Below, piece after piece: positions 41,978-49,518 of a stretch of 50,977 nt of DNA. The notes under the pieces are model-generated. The model searched no databases, was not told the DNA's origin, and worked only from the letters and a program-made list of their open reading frames with translations. Each line of letters opens with the position of its first letter. Positions within the stretch are counted from its first letter, which is position 1. The translations under genes and the position numbers were made by a program. The DNA comes from Thermomicrobiales bacterium (GTDB lineage Bacteria; Chloroflexota; Chloroflexia; Thermomicrobiales; UBA6265), in the NCBI GenBank assembly GCA_020432165.1, contig JAGQGU010000024.1, positions 1 through 50,977 of the forward strand, read 5' to 3'.

Positions 41978-43855
41978 ATGGTCGCTTCGATGAATCGTCG
42001 CCGCTTTATGGGCACCGCTGGTGCCGGATTTGCGGCAGCCATGCTTTCCGGCGGTGCACTGCCGGGCGGTTTTGGTAAAGCTGTGTTCGCACAGGATGGT
42101 GGCAAGGAATTCCACGGTGCTTATCCGTACACCGATCCTGGTGCAGGTGGACACTTCAACACCTTTGTAACCAACGGTATTCTTCCTCCCCCGAGCTCCA
42201 TCTACGGCGAAATCATGTATGTGCCGCTCGGTATGTACTTCTGGGCCGACGGCACCTGGCTGCCGCTGGTCGCCGAGAGCTGGGAGTTCGTCAACGCCGC
42301 GGCTGGTGCTACGGCCGAAGCCTCCCCGGCTTCCGAGGGTGGCTATGCACCCCTGAACAGTGCTCCGCTCGATGCTGATACCCTCATCGTCCACTTGCGC
42401 GATGGCGTGAATTGGAGCGATGGCACCCCGGTGACCGCGCAGGACTGCGTCGACACCATCTGGGTCTACCGCATCATGAGCAACACCGCGTGGAAGTACA
42501 TCGACGATGCAGTTGTCATCGACGACAAGTCCTTCAGCGTGCACATGAGCGTTCCTTCCACTGTGGTTGAGCGCTACGTTATCCGCAGCATGTCCCCGGT
42601 GCCGAGCTCTGTCTATGGCGAGTGGGCACAGAAGGCGCGCGATGTCTTCGGCGCTGGCAAGACCATTGACGATCCGGAAGGCGCTCAGCTGCTGGATCAG
42701 TTCAATCAGTTCCGCCCGGAAGGCCCGGCCCCGGCCACCGGCCCGTACACCATTGATACGGCAAGCATCACCAATGCCCAGATGACTCTCGCGAAGAACG
42801 ACAACAGCTATTGGGCTGATAAGGTCGCCTTCGATCGCGTCATCAACTTCAACGGTGAGACCGACACCATCACCGCCGTTGTCCTCTCCAAGGACATCGA
42901 CTATGCGACCCACGGCTTCGCCACCGCGACCGAGCAGCAGATGATCGCGGACAATATCCGTGTTCTTCGCCCGCCGACATACTCCGGCCCGGGCATGCTC
43001 TTCAACTACGGCAAGCTCACCGAGCTGCAGGATGCCAAGGCTCGCCAGGCGTTGGCTCATGCCATCGACCGTGGTCAGAACGGCACCATTTCCCTCGGTG
43101 CTTCCGGTGTGGCTGTGCAGTACATGGCTGGTTTCGCTGATGCTCTCGTTCCGCTGTGGCTGAGCGAAGAAGACATGGCTGGCCTGAACATGTACGAGCT
43201 GGATCAGGACAAGGCCTCGGCCATGCTGCAGGAGGTTGGCTTCACCAAGGATGGTGATACCTGGAAGAAGCCAGACGGCTCCGATGCTGCCTACGAGCTC
43301 AGCTTCCCGGCCGAGTTCGCCGACTGGAGCGCCGCTGGTCAGGATCTGGCCGAGCAGCTCACCAACTTCGGCTTCGTTATCGATCCGCGCGCGATTACTT
43401 ACACGCAGCAGCCGATCGATGTCGATCAGGGCAACTTCGACTTCGCGGTTCGCGGTTGGGGTAACTCCACCAATCCTCACCCGCACTTCAGCTTCAGCAC
43501 CGCCTTCTTCACCCACAACACGCTGGCTGTGAATAACGGTGGTAAGGGTACGCAGTTCCCGCTGCAGACCAGCACTGAAGCGACCGGCGATGTGGATCTG
43601 AGCGCGCTGGTTGTGGCCTCCGCCGAAGGTATGGACGTGGAAGCCCAGAAGGCGAACGTCGCGATCATGGCCAAGGTCTACAACGAACTGCTTCCGGCGA
43701 TTCCATTGTGGGAGCGCTTCGGTAACAACTGCGCCCTCGAGGGTGTGCGCGTCGTTGCCTGGCCGGCCGATGATGATCCGCTGCTGAAGCAGAGCTTCTA
43801 TGCGGATAACATCCCAGCCATGATGTGGTTCCAGGGCTTGATGGAAGCCGTCTAG
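41978..43855 (+). CDS. Family 5 extracellular solute-binding protein (Tat-exported)
   Basis: Predicted 625-aa binding protein of the DppA/OppA family. A twin-arginine signal (MNRRRFMGTAGAGFAAAM) ends near AVFAQDGG. The mature part has the SBP_bac_5 block TLIVHLRDGVNWSDGTPVTA. A low-complexity Ala/Ser/Glu insert (NAAAGATAEASPASEGG) lies just before it. GAGGTGAA precedes the ATG; the frame is open 22 codons earlier. The gene comes last in its operon, after both ATPases, and likely has its own promoter. A strong terminator follows. Confidence 0.88.
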   Translation: MVASMNRRRFMGTAGAGFAAAMLSGGALPGGFGKAVFAQDGGKEFHGAYPYTDPGAGGHFNTFVTNGILPPPSSIYGEIMYVPLGMYFWADGTWLPLVAESWEFVNAAAGATAEASPASEGGYAPLNSAPLDADTLIVHLRDGVNWSDGTPVTAQDCVDTIWVYRIMSNTAWKYIDDAVVIDDKSFSVHMSVPSTVVERYVIRSMSPVPSSVYGEWAQKARDVFGAGKTIDDPEGAQLLDQFNQFRPEGPAPATGPYTIDTASITNAQMTLAKNDNSYWADKVAFDRVINFNGETDTITAVVLSKDIDYATHGFATATEQQMIADNIRVLRPPTYSGPGMLFNYGKLTELQDAKARQALAHAIDRGQNGTISLGASGVAVQYMAGFADALVPLWLSEEDMAGLNMYELDQDKASAMLQEVGFTKDGDTWKKPDGSDAAYELSFPAEFADWSAAGQDLAEQLTNFGFVIDPRAITYTQQPIDVDQGNFDFAVRGWGNSTNPHPHFSFSTAFFTHNTLAVNNGGKGTQFPLQTSTEATGDVDLSALVVASAEGMDVEAQKANVAIMAKVYNELLPAIPLWERFGNNCALEGVRVVAWPADDDPLLKQSFYADNIPAMMWFQGLMEAV

Positions 43856-43875
43856 GTTTCTGCCAAATCCAGAGT

Positions 43876-43896
43876 GTCGGGCTAACTTGGCCCGAC
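43876..43896 (+). terminator. Hairpin just after the binding-protein gene
   Basis: GTCGGGC and GCCCGAC form a 7-bp stem with a 7-base loop, lacking a T tract. Probably a 3'-end stabiliser ahead of the true terminator. Confidence 0.4.
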
Positions 43897-43905
43897 CTCA
43901 CCACG

Positions 43906-43932
43906 GCCCCCGGTGCAAGCCGGGGGCTTTTT
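43906..43932 (+). terminator. Intrinsic terminator of the Dpp-type operon
   Basis: GCCCCCGG/CCGGGGGC stem with a 6-base loop followed directly by five T. Textbook Rho-independent form. Confidence 0.85.
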
Positions 43933-43986
43933 CGTGGACGAACACCCTGGGATGTTATTGGGGATGTCGTTGGTTATGAAAAAGCA

Positions 43987-44016
43987 TTCGGGCCCAACAT
44001 CGATGTTGGGCCCGAA
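43987..44016. repeat. 30-bp perfect palindrome
   Basis: TTCGGGCCCAACATC is followed at once by its exact complement GATGTTGGGCCCGAA, with no spacer. It could form a cruciform, act as a terminator without T tract, or be a binding site. No such sequence appears elsewhere in the window by eye. Confidence 0.6.
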
Positions 44017-44222
44017 CAGGGGATTGGGGAGGAGAGAAATCAGAGAGTGTTGGTCTCACTTCCTGATAGATTCAGTATCTCCGAATAGCCTGAACGCTTC
44101 CTGAATTGATCCTTAATCCTTTGTGAAATTCCTCATGGCAAGAATTGATAAGACGTGTACCCGGCGCGGGCGGATACTACGCATAGATAGTCGCGAATCT
44201 CTATATCCGAAGGGACAATATC

Positions 44223-44873
44223 ATGACCGCCCAACCGCCCATCGTCGATCTCTCCACCTGGCAGGCAGCACTGGCCGAGCAGAGTCGCATCGATGAAGAC
44301 CTTATTGCCCAGACGAAAGTCGCAGCGGCGAGCCGTCGCCGCTTGCCGATGACACCGGTGTCACAGAACTACACCGTCGTTGGCCCGGAGGGAGAACAAT
44401 CGTTGGCGGAGATCTTCGGCGATGCACGCCAGTTGGTCGTCTATCACGTCATGTACGCCCCCGAATGGGAGGCGGCTTGCCCACATTGCACCCAATATGC
44501 GATCAATCAGGGCCACGGCATCAACAAGGAAGTGAGTGAGCGCGCTACGCGCTACGTCCTCATGAGTCGTGCTCCCTATGAGAAGCTCGCGGCCTGGGCC
44601 GAGCTGAAGAGTATCAGCACACCCTGGTACTCTGTTCCGACCGAGTTCGCGGAAGAGATGGGGCGTATCGCACCTGAGTTTGGCGATACCCCGGGTATCA
44701 CCGTCTTCTTCAAGGCGGATGACGGCACGATCTATCGTACCTACAGCACAGGTGGCAGCATTATCGAGACCACCATGCCTGCCAGTGCCATCCTTCGGCT
44801 TACTCCCTATGGCATGCAAGAACGTGGCGAAGATTCCCCAGAGGGATGGCCGCAGCGTTTCGACGCGATGTAG
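44223..44873 (+). CDS. DUF899 family thioredoxin-like protein
   Basis: Predicted 216-aa cytoplasmic protein of the DUF899 group, which has a thioredoxin-like fold. A CPHC motif lies at 86-89 after VVYHVMYAPEWEAA, in place of the CxxC of thioredoxins. Near the end, GITVFFKADDGTIYRTYSTGG is typical of the family. No signal peptide. Probably a redox or detoxification protein of unknown substrate. Transcribed alone, upstream of the glutamine synthetase control region. Confidence 0.82.
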   Translation: MTAQPPIVDLSTWQAALAEQSRIDEDLIAQTKVAAASRRRLPMTPVSQNYTVVGPEGEQSLAEIFGDARQLVVYHVMYAPEWEAACPHCTQYAINQGHGINKEVSERATRYVLMSRAPYEKLAAWAELKSISTPWYSVPTEFAEEMGRIAPEFGDTPGITVFFKADDGTIYRTYSTGGSIIETTMPASAILRLTPYGMQERGEDSPEGWPQRFDAM

Positions 44874-44987
44874 ACAATTCCATATGGGCGATTGATACGA
44901 ATTCCTTCCAGCTATTCGTAGGAAGGTGACAACAAATCGTATTTCGCGGCTCCTGTTTTCTGCAGTGGTGAACGCTGGCGAGATATT

Positions 44988-45082
44988 GTGCGGTTTGCAC
45001 AATGATGAGGTCGGGATATCACCGAAATGCACATTGCGTCTCGTTTTGTCGACCTTCACACTGAAAAACGTGCAAACCGCAC
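44988..45082. promoter_or_regulatory. Paired operator-like sites ahead of glutamine synthetase
   Basis: GTGCGGTTTGCAC (44988-45000) recurs as its exact reverse complement GTGCAAACCGCAC (45070-45082). Each copy is itself a partial palindrome GTGC-N5-GCAC. Centre-to-centre distance is 82 bases, about eight helical turns, which would suit a DNA loop made by one regulator. The right copy ends 51 bases before the GTG start. The regulator is unknown. Confidence 0.55.
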
Positions 45083-45133
45083 ATCGGTTGTATCGCACAC
45101 CGAATCTACCAACACACATCAGGAGCAGAAAAC

Positions 45134-46522
45134 GTGGCGACCGCGATTGAAGAATTGAGACTCAAACTGCTTGGCGAAGGTCCGTCACCGGAGTCGATTT
45201 ACGCGCAGATTGAAGAGCAGGGCGTGGAGTTCATCAACCTGCAATTCACCGATGTGATGGGCATGACCAAGAGCGTCACCATCCCGGCGGTCATCTTCCC
45301 GGAGATCGTCGAGCGCGGTCAGTGGATCGATGGTTCCTCCATCGCTGGTTTCACCCGCATCGCCGAATCCGATATGTTCCTGGTCCCGGATCTCTCCACC
45401 TTCTCTGTCATTCCGTGGGAGCGTGGTGAGTTCACCACCGCCCGTGTCATCTGCTGGGTGCACAATCCGAATGGCGACACCTTCCCTGGCGATCCGCGCG
45501 GGATTCTCCTGAAGCAACTCGAGAAGCTGTCTGAGCTTGGCTTTACCTATAACACGGGTCCGGAGCTGGAGTTCTTCCTCTTCGAGCGCGGTGATGATGG
45601 CAGCATTGCTCCGCTGCCGCACGACCGCGGTGGGTATTTCGATCTCAGCACCGATCTCGCCAGCACGGTCCGCAAGGATATGGTGCGCGCACTGCTGGAG
45701 ATGGATATCGATGTTGAGGCCAGCCACCATGAGGTTGCGATTGGCCAGCACGAGATCGATTTCCAGTACGGTCCGGCCATCCCCACGGCTGATCGCGCCC
45801 AGACCTTCAAGTACATCCTGAAGGCGATCGCTCAGAAGCATGGTCTTCATGCCACCTTCATGCCGAAGCCGATGGAAGGTATCAACGGTTCCGGTATGCA
45901 CGTGCACCAGAGCTTCGGCTTCCTCGATTCCAGCAAGGGCAAGAATGCCTTTGTCGATGAGAACGATCCATACGGTCTCAGCGCCGTGGCCAAGCACTTC
46001 ATCGCGGGTCAGTTGAAGCACGCTCGTGGCCTGGCTGCGGTTATTGCTCCGCTGGTGAATAGCTATCGTCGCCTGGTGCCGGGCTATGAAGCTCCGGTCT
46101 ATGTTGCCTGGGCGCGCACCAATCGCTCCGCACTCATTCGCGTGCCAGCGATCCGCCAGGGCAATGTGAATGCCACTCGTATCGAGCTGCGCTGCCCGGA
46201 TCCGAGCTGCAACCCGTACCTGGCCATGACCGCCATGCTGGCGGCCGGTATGGACGGTATCATCAACGAACTGCCGCTGGAGGATCCGGTGGAGGAGAAT
46301 CTCTATCACTTCACGGACGAGGATCTCAAGCGCCGCAATATCCCGACACTGCCCGCGACGCTCGGTGAAGCGGTGGAGGAGTTCGCCAAGGACGATGTCC
46401 TTCGCACCGCCTTGGGCGAGCATACCAGCGAGCGCCTGATCGAAGGTCAGACTGCAGAGTGGAATGCCTTCCGTCTCCACGTCACCCAGTGGGAGCGCGA
46501 TCGCTACCTCGAAATGTACTAG
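45134..46522 (+). CDS. glnA: Type I glutamine synthetase
   Basis: Predicted 462-aa enzyme joining glutamate and ammonia with ATP hydrolysis; a cytoplasmic dodecamer in this family. Family blocks are present: DGSSIAGF (66-73), EFFLF (146-150), the ATP-binding FMPKPMEGINGSGMHVHQS (242-260) and NRSALIRVP (330-338). The length and lack of the 25-residue insert fit the GSI-alpha subtype. The region of the adenylylation tyrosine reads NLYHFTDED rather than NLYDLPPE, so adenylylation is doubtful. The start is a GTG with AGGAG eight bases upstream. Control probably acts at the paired sites upstream. A gamma-glutamylamide-synthetase paralogue cannot be excluded. Confidence 0.88.
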   Translation: MATAIEELRLKLLGEGPSPESIYAQIEEQGVEFINLQFTDVMGMTKSVTIPAVIFPEIVERGQWIDGSSIAGFTRIAESDMFLVPDLSTFSVIPWERGEFTTARVICWVHNPNGDTFPGDPRGILLKQLEKLSELGFTYNTGPELEFFLFERGDDGSIAPLPHDRGGYFDLSTDLASTVRKDMVRALLEMDIDVEASHHEVAIGQHEIDFQYGPAIPTADRAQTFKYILKAIAQKHGLHATFMPKPMEGINGSGMHVHQSFGFLDSSKGKNAFVDENDPYGLSAVAKHFIAGQLKHARGLAAVIAPLVNSYRRLVPGYEAPVYVAWARTNRSALIRVPAIRQGNVNATRIELRCPDPSCNPYLAMTAMLAAGMDGIINELPLEDPVEENLYHFTDEDLKRRNIPTLPATLGEAVEEFAKDDVLRTALGEHTSERLIEGQTAEWNAFRLHVTQWERDRYLEMY

Positions 46523-46544
46523 TCGATCTTTCCGTATCGGAAGC

Positions 46545-46574
46545 AACAGGCCGGGGCATATGCTCCGGCCTGTT
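46545..46574 (+). terminator. Terminator of the glutamine synthetase gene
   Basis: AACAGGCCGG/CCGGCCTGTT 10-bp stem with a 10-base loop and TTGCT after it, 22 bases past the stop. Confidence 0.7.
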
Positions 46575-46672
46575 TTGCTACTCCGTGGGGAAGGGGATCC
46601 TCCCATCACTTCTCAGCATTGGTACACTTCTTCACAGTGACTGCGCAGATGACCCGAGAGGAAGAACTCCAC

Positions 46673-47086
46673 ATGCCGACATCCAAATCCCTCGCTGAGG
46701 AGTTTCTTACCCACTTCAATGCCCGGAACCAGGAAGGGCTTCTGGCGCTTGTCGATGCTGATCTTCGTTACAACGGTCGGCATGGTGAGGGCGAGGGAAT
46801 CTTGCTTCTCCGTGAGTGGGTAGAGCGTGCCACCACAACCATGACCCCCCGTCGCTGGTTCGGGCAGGATAGCCTGGCGGTGGTGGAAGTGGATGTTGAA
46901 TGGCGTAGTCCAAAGACCGGCGAGATAACTGATCGTGCGACCTGGGCGTTGAGCATTGTGACGGAAGAAGATCGCATTCTCGCGATCAGCCGTTATGCCG
47001 ATGTTGGTGAAGCTGTTACCAAGATGGGATTGCAGCCGGAGGATATCTTGCCGGAGATGGGCTTTCCGGAAGCAGTTGAGGGTTAG
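46673..47086 (+). CDS. NTF2-like/SnoaL-like protein
   Basis: Predicted 137-aa protein with the NTF2-like cone fold pattern: an N-terminal helix pair (LAEEFLTHFNARNQEGLLAL), a strand with DADLRYNG, then VEVDVEWRSPKTGEITDRAT and WALSIVTEEDRI. Members include isomerases, hydrolases and ligand-binding proteins; no active site is evident. The ATG at 46673 has GAGGAAG upstream. Earlier in-frame ATGs lack such a site. Alone between two terminators. Confidence 0.72.
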   Translation: MPTSKSLAEEFLTHFNARNQEGLLALVDADLRYNGRHGEGEGILLLREWVERATTTMTPRRWFGQDSLAVVEVDVEWRSPKTGEITDRATWALSIVTEEDRILAISRYADVGEAVTKMGLQPEDILPEMGFPEAVEG

Positions 47087-47152
47087 TCGGGAACGAATCT
47101 CTGTCTGACAACGTCTTTACATCGTGGAGAATCCTTCACACCCTGGGGGTTC

Positions 47153-47179
47153 AACGGCTGCACATCATGTGCAGCCGTT
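47153..47179 (+). terminator. Hairpin terminator after the NTF2-like gene
   Basis: A perfect 12-bp stem, AACGGCTGCACA with TGTGCAGCCGTT, and a 3-base loop, 66 bases past the stop. The following T run is short. Confidence 0.55.
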
Positions 47180-47243
47180 TGATAATTGCGCATATTCCCC
47201 GACACAACGATTGCTTCGGATTCGCTATGCTGCAGGGGTAGTT

Positions 47244-47582
47244 GTGCGGATGAGGTTGTTAATGCGTCGTTCCTGCAAATCGCTTGTGCCTCTCTTCATC
47301 GCCGTCCTGGGCATCCTGGTCGGCCACGATGTCGTGATGGCGATGGATCCGCATGAAGTGAGTGTCGCTTCCCATCACGAGCGCGCGGTGCCGCAATGCG
47401 GACCAGATTACCACTCCGCCAGCCAGGCCCGATTGCCACTACTCCCCATCAGTACGGTCCCGACCATGCTTGCCATGCATGTGGTCATGTCATATGCGGT
47501 TGATTCCGCTGTACCGGACCAAATCACCACTATCGGCGATGCCTCGCACCTGCGAGCCCTGCTGCAGGTCTTTCTGATTTAG
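47244..47582 (+). CDS. Small membrane-anchored HDVxMA/RALLQV protein, copy 1
   Basis: Not a family I know. Predicted 112-aa protein: basic N terminus, one hydrophobic helix (about 15-30) ending in GHDVVMA, then a His/Met-containing outer part with HH and CGP, and the C-terminal motif RALLQVFLI. The same three landmarks recur in the protein encoded at 48347-48706 (AHDVLMA, CGP, RALLQVYLN), so the two are paralogues. The GTG at 47244 is preferred because AGGGG lies five bases upstream; ATG at 47250 is an alternative. It is followed by an exported DUF305 gene. Probably faces the outside of the membrane and may bind metal, an inference from His, Met and Cys content. Confidence 0.6.
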   Translation: MRMRLLMRRSCKSLVPLFIAVLGILVGHDVVMAMDPHEVSVASHHERAVPQCGPDYHSASQARLPLLPISTVPTMLAMHVVMSYAVDSAVPDQITTIGDASHLRALLQVFLI

Positions 47583-47651
47583 CCTCACAGATTTCCCTTT
47601 TCATCCGTTGTTCCGTCGGCATGCTTTCGTACACGCATGCTCTCTGTGAGG
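47583..47651 (+). promoter_or_regulatory. RNA structure that can mask the DUF305 ribosome site
   Basis: CCTCACAG (47583-47590) can pair with CTGTGAGG (47644-47651), and the latter contains the Shine-Dalgarno GAGG of the next gene. Between them GCATGC pairs with GCATGC (47619-47640). Ribosomes finishing the upstream gene stop at the base of this stem and would open it, giving translational coupling. Confidence 0.45.
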
Positions 47652-47660
47652 TATTCCATC

Positions 47661-48287
47661 ATGATTTCCCGCCGTACCTTTATTGCTGCTTCGGCCTTTG
47701 CGGCGCTGTCCGCTCCACGGATCGCCCACGCATCATGTGGAGCCAATATGTCCACACCCGTGGCCACCGATATCGATTCTCCTTATACGATTGAGCAAGC
47801 CTATCTGGATACCACGATTCCGTATCACAAGAGCGGTATCGCCCTGGCCACGATTGGTCTGGAGGATATCGAAGACGATCGGATATTGGAGGTGACTCAA
47901 TCGATTCTCGATACCTTCCCCGCCGAGATTGAGGAACTCCACGCCCTGCGCAAGGACATTCTCGGTGAGGCTGAACCCGAGGATCCTGACCGAGAGATGA
48001 TGCTGCTCGCGATGGGTGGTGTGGAAAGCTGCACCGATGAAACGCATATGGACTTTATGCGCAGCGAATGGGTTGCCGAGAAATATGCCGGCCAGGATGA
48101 CAAGCCGTTTGCCTATGTGAGCATGATGGTGTTGTTGCTGGAAATGGAGATGCACCAGCATATGGTGGCCGAACAGCTGAGCGATAACGAAGATCTGCTC
48201 GCCTTCTGCACCCGTATGCATGAGCTGCGCGATCCACAAATCGCTGTCCTGAAAGAAGTTCGTGGGGAGCTGATCTCGGCGTATTAG
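47661..48287 (+). CDS. Exported DUF305 protein, copy 1 (diverged)
   Basis: Predicted 208-aa exported protein. Twin-arginine-like signal MISRRTFIAASAFAALS, with a cut near AHASCG. Two DUF305-like halves (about 44-105 and 145-205) can be seen. The first has IPYHKSGIALA where the family has PHH; the second has lost the PHH motif but keeps MHQHM (164-168). DUF305 proteins form helical, ferritin-like bundles and are often linked to copper or iron. The ATG at 47661 has GAGG nine bases upstream; an ATG eight codons before is less likely. Paired with the small protein upstream. Confidence 0.75.
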   Translation: MISRRTFIAASAFAALSAPRIAHASCGANMSTPVATDIDSPYTIEQAYLDTTIPYHKSGIALATIGLEDIEDDRILEVTQSILDTFPAEIEELHALRKDILGEAEPEDPDREMMLLAMGGVESCTDETHMDFMRSEWVAEKYAGQDDKPFAYVSMMVLLLEMEMHQHMVAEQLSDNEDLLAFCTRMHELRDPQIAVLKEVRGELISAY

Positions 48288-48320
48288 GCTACCGGCTCTC
48301 AATATCCTGTACTATGGAAT

Positions 48321-48337
48321 ATACCCATATGGGGTAT
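48321..48337 (+). promoter_or_regulatory. CsoR-like operator (ATACCC / GGGTAT)
   Basis: ATACCC and GGGTAT form an inverted repeat around five bases, in the context ATACCCATATGGGGTATGG. CsoR-family copper operators have G/C tracts flanked by just such A/T ends. It lies ten bases before the start codon of copy 2 of the small protein and overlaps its ribosome site region, so binding would block expression. Confidence 0.45.
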
Positions 48338-48346
48338 GGAGTTGGT

Positions 48347-48706
48347 ATGCATTGGCGCACCTACAAGGAACAGGCAACAATCGCCGCGCATATTGCGGTG
48401 ATAGTTCTTGTGTCCCTCCTTGCCCATGATGTCTTGATGGCCGCAGGCGTGCATAGCACGTCTCCGGAAAATCATCACGAGTTACTGAACAAAGCTCATC
48501 ATGCAGCAGCTGATGAATCTGCGGATTGTGGTCCGTTCGAGGGCTTGAACCAGGCTCCTCCACATTTCTCTGTGAGTGCAGTACCCTCGTCCATTGATTT
48601 CATGCCGCTGTTCCATCTTCCATGCATCTCTGGCGAGTCCGATTTGGAGGTACCTCCACAGGATGCTTCGACACGGCGCGCTTTGTTGCAGGTGTATCTG
48701 AATTGA
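48347..48706 (+). CDS. Small membrane-anchored HDVxMA/RALLQV protein, copy 2
   Basis: Predicted 119-aa paralogue of the protein encoded at 47244-47582. One hydrophobic helix (about 9-25) ends in AHDVLMA. The outer part is His-rich (NHHELLNKAHHAA) and has CGP and a second Cys (LPCISG). The end is RALLQVYLN. The ATG at 48347 is chosen because GGAG lies six bases upstream; an ATG eleven codons earlier lies before the operator-like repeat and has no ribosome site. The next gene encodes a DUF305 protein 52 bases on. Metal binding outside the membrane is inferred from composition and the CsoR-like site. Confidence 0.6.
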   Translation: MHWRTYKEQATIAAHIAVIVLVSLLAHDVLMAAGVHSTSPENHHELLNKAHHAAADESADCGPFEGLNQAPPHFSVSAVPSSIDFMPLFHLPCISGESDLEVPPQDASTRRALLQVYLN

Positions 48707-48758
48707 TCGATCGTCATCGTAGCGTCTCCGATTCGATTAATTCCAGAAGGATCATCCC

Positions 48759-49466
48759 ATGAATACACTTTCCCGACGTTCTGTCGTTGTAATGGCAGGT
48801 GTCAGTGCCTTGGCATACGCGCGGCTCTTTGCCCAGAGTCATGAAGGCCATCACGGTAGTGATGACTCCGCCGTGTGTACCGCCGGCACACCGATACCGA
48901 TTATTCCGGTAACTTCCGATATCCCGTTCGATCTTGCCTATATCGATACCATGATTCCCCATCATTCCAGCGTTATCGCGCTTTCCGAGCGCGCGATAGG
49001 TGAGCTCAAGGATGGCCGTCTTGTTGAGATCGCTCAGGCTGTGCTCGATACCCAGCCAGGCGAGATTGAGCAGCTAAAGTCGTTTCGTGCGGAATGGTAT
49101 CCCGATGAACCGGTAGAGATCTCCGATGATCGCATGATGGAGATGATGATGGTCACCATGGCTGGTTCTATGGATGGCTGCACTCCCATGGACCATGCAT
49201 CCATGATGGACACTGATTCTGATATGGATCACATGGTGTTGATGGATAGTGAAGCGATCGTGAAGGCGTTCGAGAACGCCGATAACAAGGATCTCTCCTT
49301 CATCGACCTGGTAGTACCGCATCACCAGATGGCTGTTCGCCAGAGTCAGGTGGGTTTGGAACTTGCTGAGCATGATGAGTTGCGTGCGTTGCTAGACGAT
49401 GTGATAGCCGCACAGACTGCCGAGATTGAAGAACTCCTTGCAATCCGCGAGGAGATTGAAGGGTAG
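48759..49466 (+). CDS. Exported double-DUF305 protein with Met/His-rich linker, copy 2
   Basis: Predicted 235-aa exported protein. Signal with SRR (MNTLSRRSVVVMAGVSALAY), then a His-rich start of the mature part (SHEGHHG). Two complete DUF305 halves carry PHH at 67-69 (YIDTMIPHHSSVIALSE) and 187-189 (FIDLVVPHHQMAVRQSQ). Between them, residues 125-162 form a Met/His/Asp-rich linker (MMEMMMVTM, HASMM, MDHMVLMD). Methionine-rich runs of this kind often bind Cu(I) outside the cytoplasm. GAAGGATC lies before the ATG. Second gene of cassette 2. Confidence 0.82.
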   Translation: MNTLSRRSVVVMAGVSALAYARLFAQSHEGHHGSDDSAVCTAGTPIPIIPVTSDIPFDLAYIDTMIPHHSSVIALSERAIGELKDGRLVEIAQAVLDTQPGEIEQLKSFRAEWYPDEPVEISDDRMMEMMMVTMAGSMDGCTPMDHASMMDTDSDMDHMVLMDSEAIVKAFENADNKDLSFIDLVVPHHQMAVRQSQVGLELAEHDELRALLDDVIAAQTAEIEELLAIREEIEG

Positions 49467-49478
49467 TCTTCGGGGAAA

Positions 49479-49512
49479 CAACGGCCTGGAAGGGCACACC
49501 TCCAGGCCGTTG
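49479..49512. terminator. Bidirectional terminator between convergent genes
   Basis: CAACGGCCTGGA/TCCAGGCCGTTG 12-bp stem with a 10-base loop, located between the DUF305 stop and the stop of the convergent thioredoxin gene. Confidence 0.7.
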
Positions 49513-49518
49513 CCGTTA

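Larger units (their letters stand above)
43856..44222. other. Gap with terminators and a 30-bp perfect palindrome
   Basis: 367 bases without a convincing gene. It holds two hairpins behind the binding-protein gene (43876-43896 and the terminator at 43906-43932), the palindrome at 43987-44016, and an unremarkable A/T-richer stretch before the DUF899 gene, whose ribosome site is GAAGGGAC. Confidence 0.5.

Noticed and set aside
41924-43516. A 530-codon minus-strand open frame
   Set aside because: Antisense to the family 5 binding protein with its Tat signal; an artefact of codon bias.
45185-46609. A 474-codon minus-strand open frame
   Set aside because: Antisense to glutamine synthetase, whose motifs are all present on the other strand.
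47139-47152. A CsoR-like site for cassette 1 (ACCCTGGGGGT)
   Set aside because: Arms are short, A/T ends are missing, and it lies upstream of a terminator hairpin rather than at the cassette promoter.
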